Source: Bacillota bacterium | Lineage (GTDB): Bacteria > Bacillota > Clostridia > Peptostreptococcales > Anaerovoracaceae | Direction: 5' to 3' | Length of the DNA: 34,087 bases | Assembly: GCA_017431785.1 (NCBI GenBank) | Contig: JAFRKJ010000026.1 | Coordinates: forward strand, 1 to 34,087 | In this document: one piece after another, positions 33,964-34,087 of the stretch | Numbering within the stretch: position 1 is the stretch's first letter | Layout: each line of letters opens with the position of its first letter | Position numbers and translations under genes: made by a program | Notes under the pieces: generated by a model | Told to the model about the DNA's origin: nothing | Seen by the model: the letters and a program-made list of their open reading frames with translations, nothing else | Databases searched by the model: none

Positions 33964-34087
33964 ATGTCAGAATTAAGAACAGCATTACCTAAAATCTCAA
34001 CTCCACTGCCAGGCCCTAAGGCGCAGGCTCTGATCGAAAGAAGAGCGAAAGCAACACCTAAGGCCATCGGAACTGCATACAAAGCAG
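33964..34087 (+). CDS. Class III (4-aminobutyrate-type) aminotransferase, N-terminal fragment
   Basis: The frame runs to the window edge (41 codons). It begins MSELRTALPKI; the PLPGPKAQALIERRAKATPK block resembles the start of GabT-type class III PLP aminotransferases, and the following GTAYKA suits that family. CAAGGAGG lies ~9 nt before the ATG, a strong ribosome site. The PLP lysine and fold lie outside the window, so substrate and even family are provisional. Confidence 0.6.
   Translation, partial: MSELRTALPKISTPLPGPKAQALIERRAKATPKAIGTAYKA

Noticed and set aside
1-34087. CRISPR array, prophage module or classical defence system
   Set aside because: No regularly spaced repeats, Cas, phage structural, restriction-modification or toxin-antitoxin genes were seen.

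Overview
The window looks like chromosomal DNA of a low-to-mid GC Firmicute of class Clostridia. Evidence: Gram-positive style promoters and Shine-Dalgarno sites, a Cheo-type (LexA) SOS box at recA, a lipobox on a solute-binding protein, a TPP-controlled thiamine-precursor transporter, and the block ftsK/spoIIIE - rimO - pgsA - cinA - recA. The family (perhaps an Anaerovoracaceae/Family XIII type anaerobe) is a guess. Every intact gene lies on the + strand; the only minus-strand coding trace is a transposase remnant at the left edge.

Region 1-983 looks like foreign or rearranged DNA. It holds the end of an IS200/IS605-type TnpA frame (minus strand, HVH motif) butted against a ribB gene that has lost its natural start. 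It also holds a pair of imperfect 12-nt direct repeats and the 3' end of a tRNA gene (T-loop, acceptor strand, CCA) with no 5' half. The tRNA fragment is followed by a strong terminator. This is what the far end of an element integrated at a tRNA 3' end looks like, with core chromosome starting near 984.

Region 1023-6490 carries a membrane-anchored SpoIIE/RsbU-type PP2C phosphatase, a fused AmmeMemoRadiSam B-A protein with its radical SAM partner, a 31-residue single-pass membrane protein, an AlkD-type DNA glycosylase and an unknown multi-pass membrane protein. Region 6530-9632 is a TPP-riboswitch operon: a thiamine-binding protein and a ThiX/ThiY/ThiZ ABC transporter. Region 9665-13176 is sbcD-sbcC. 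Region 13315-21309 runs uppP, ftsK, rimO, pgsA, cinA, recA, with two SOS boxes around the proximal recA promoter.

Region 21400-27035 is rplU, rpmA, obgE, an HD-domain protein, a TIGR03960-type radical SAM protein and a DUF2344 protein. rplU encodes an unusual C-terminal extension, and neither the Prp protease gene nor the Firmicutes-type L27 leader peptide is present. Region 27044-33791 has comEA, an amidohydrolase, rpsT, deoD, a DtxR/MntR-type regulator, lepA and hemW. The window ends inside a class III aminotransferase.

I do not see a clearly new multi-gene defence or mobile system. The best leads are the element boundary at 1-983, the AmmeMemoRadiSam cluster with its microprotein, the L21 extension with Prp loss, and the HD gene overlapping obgE.
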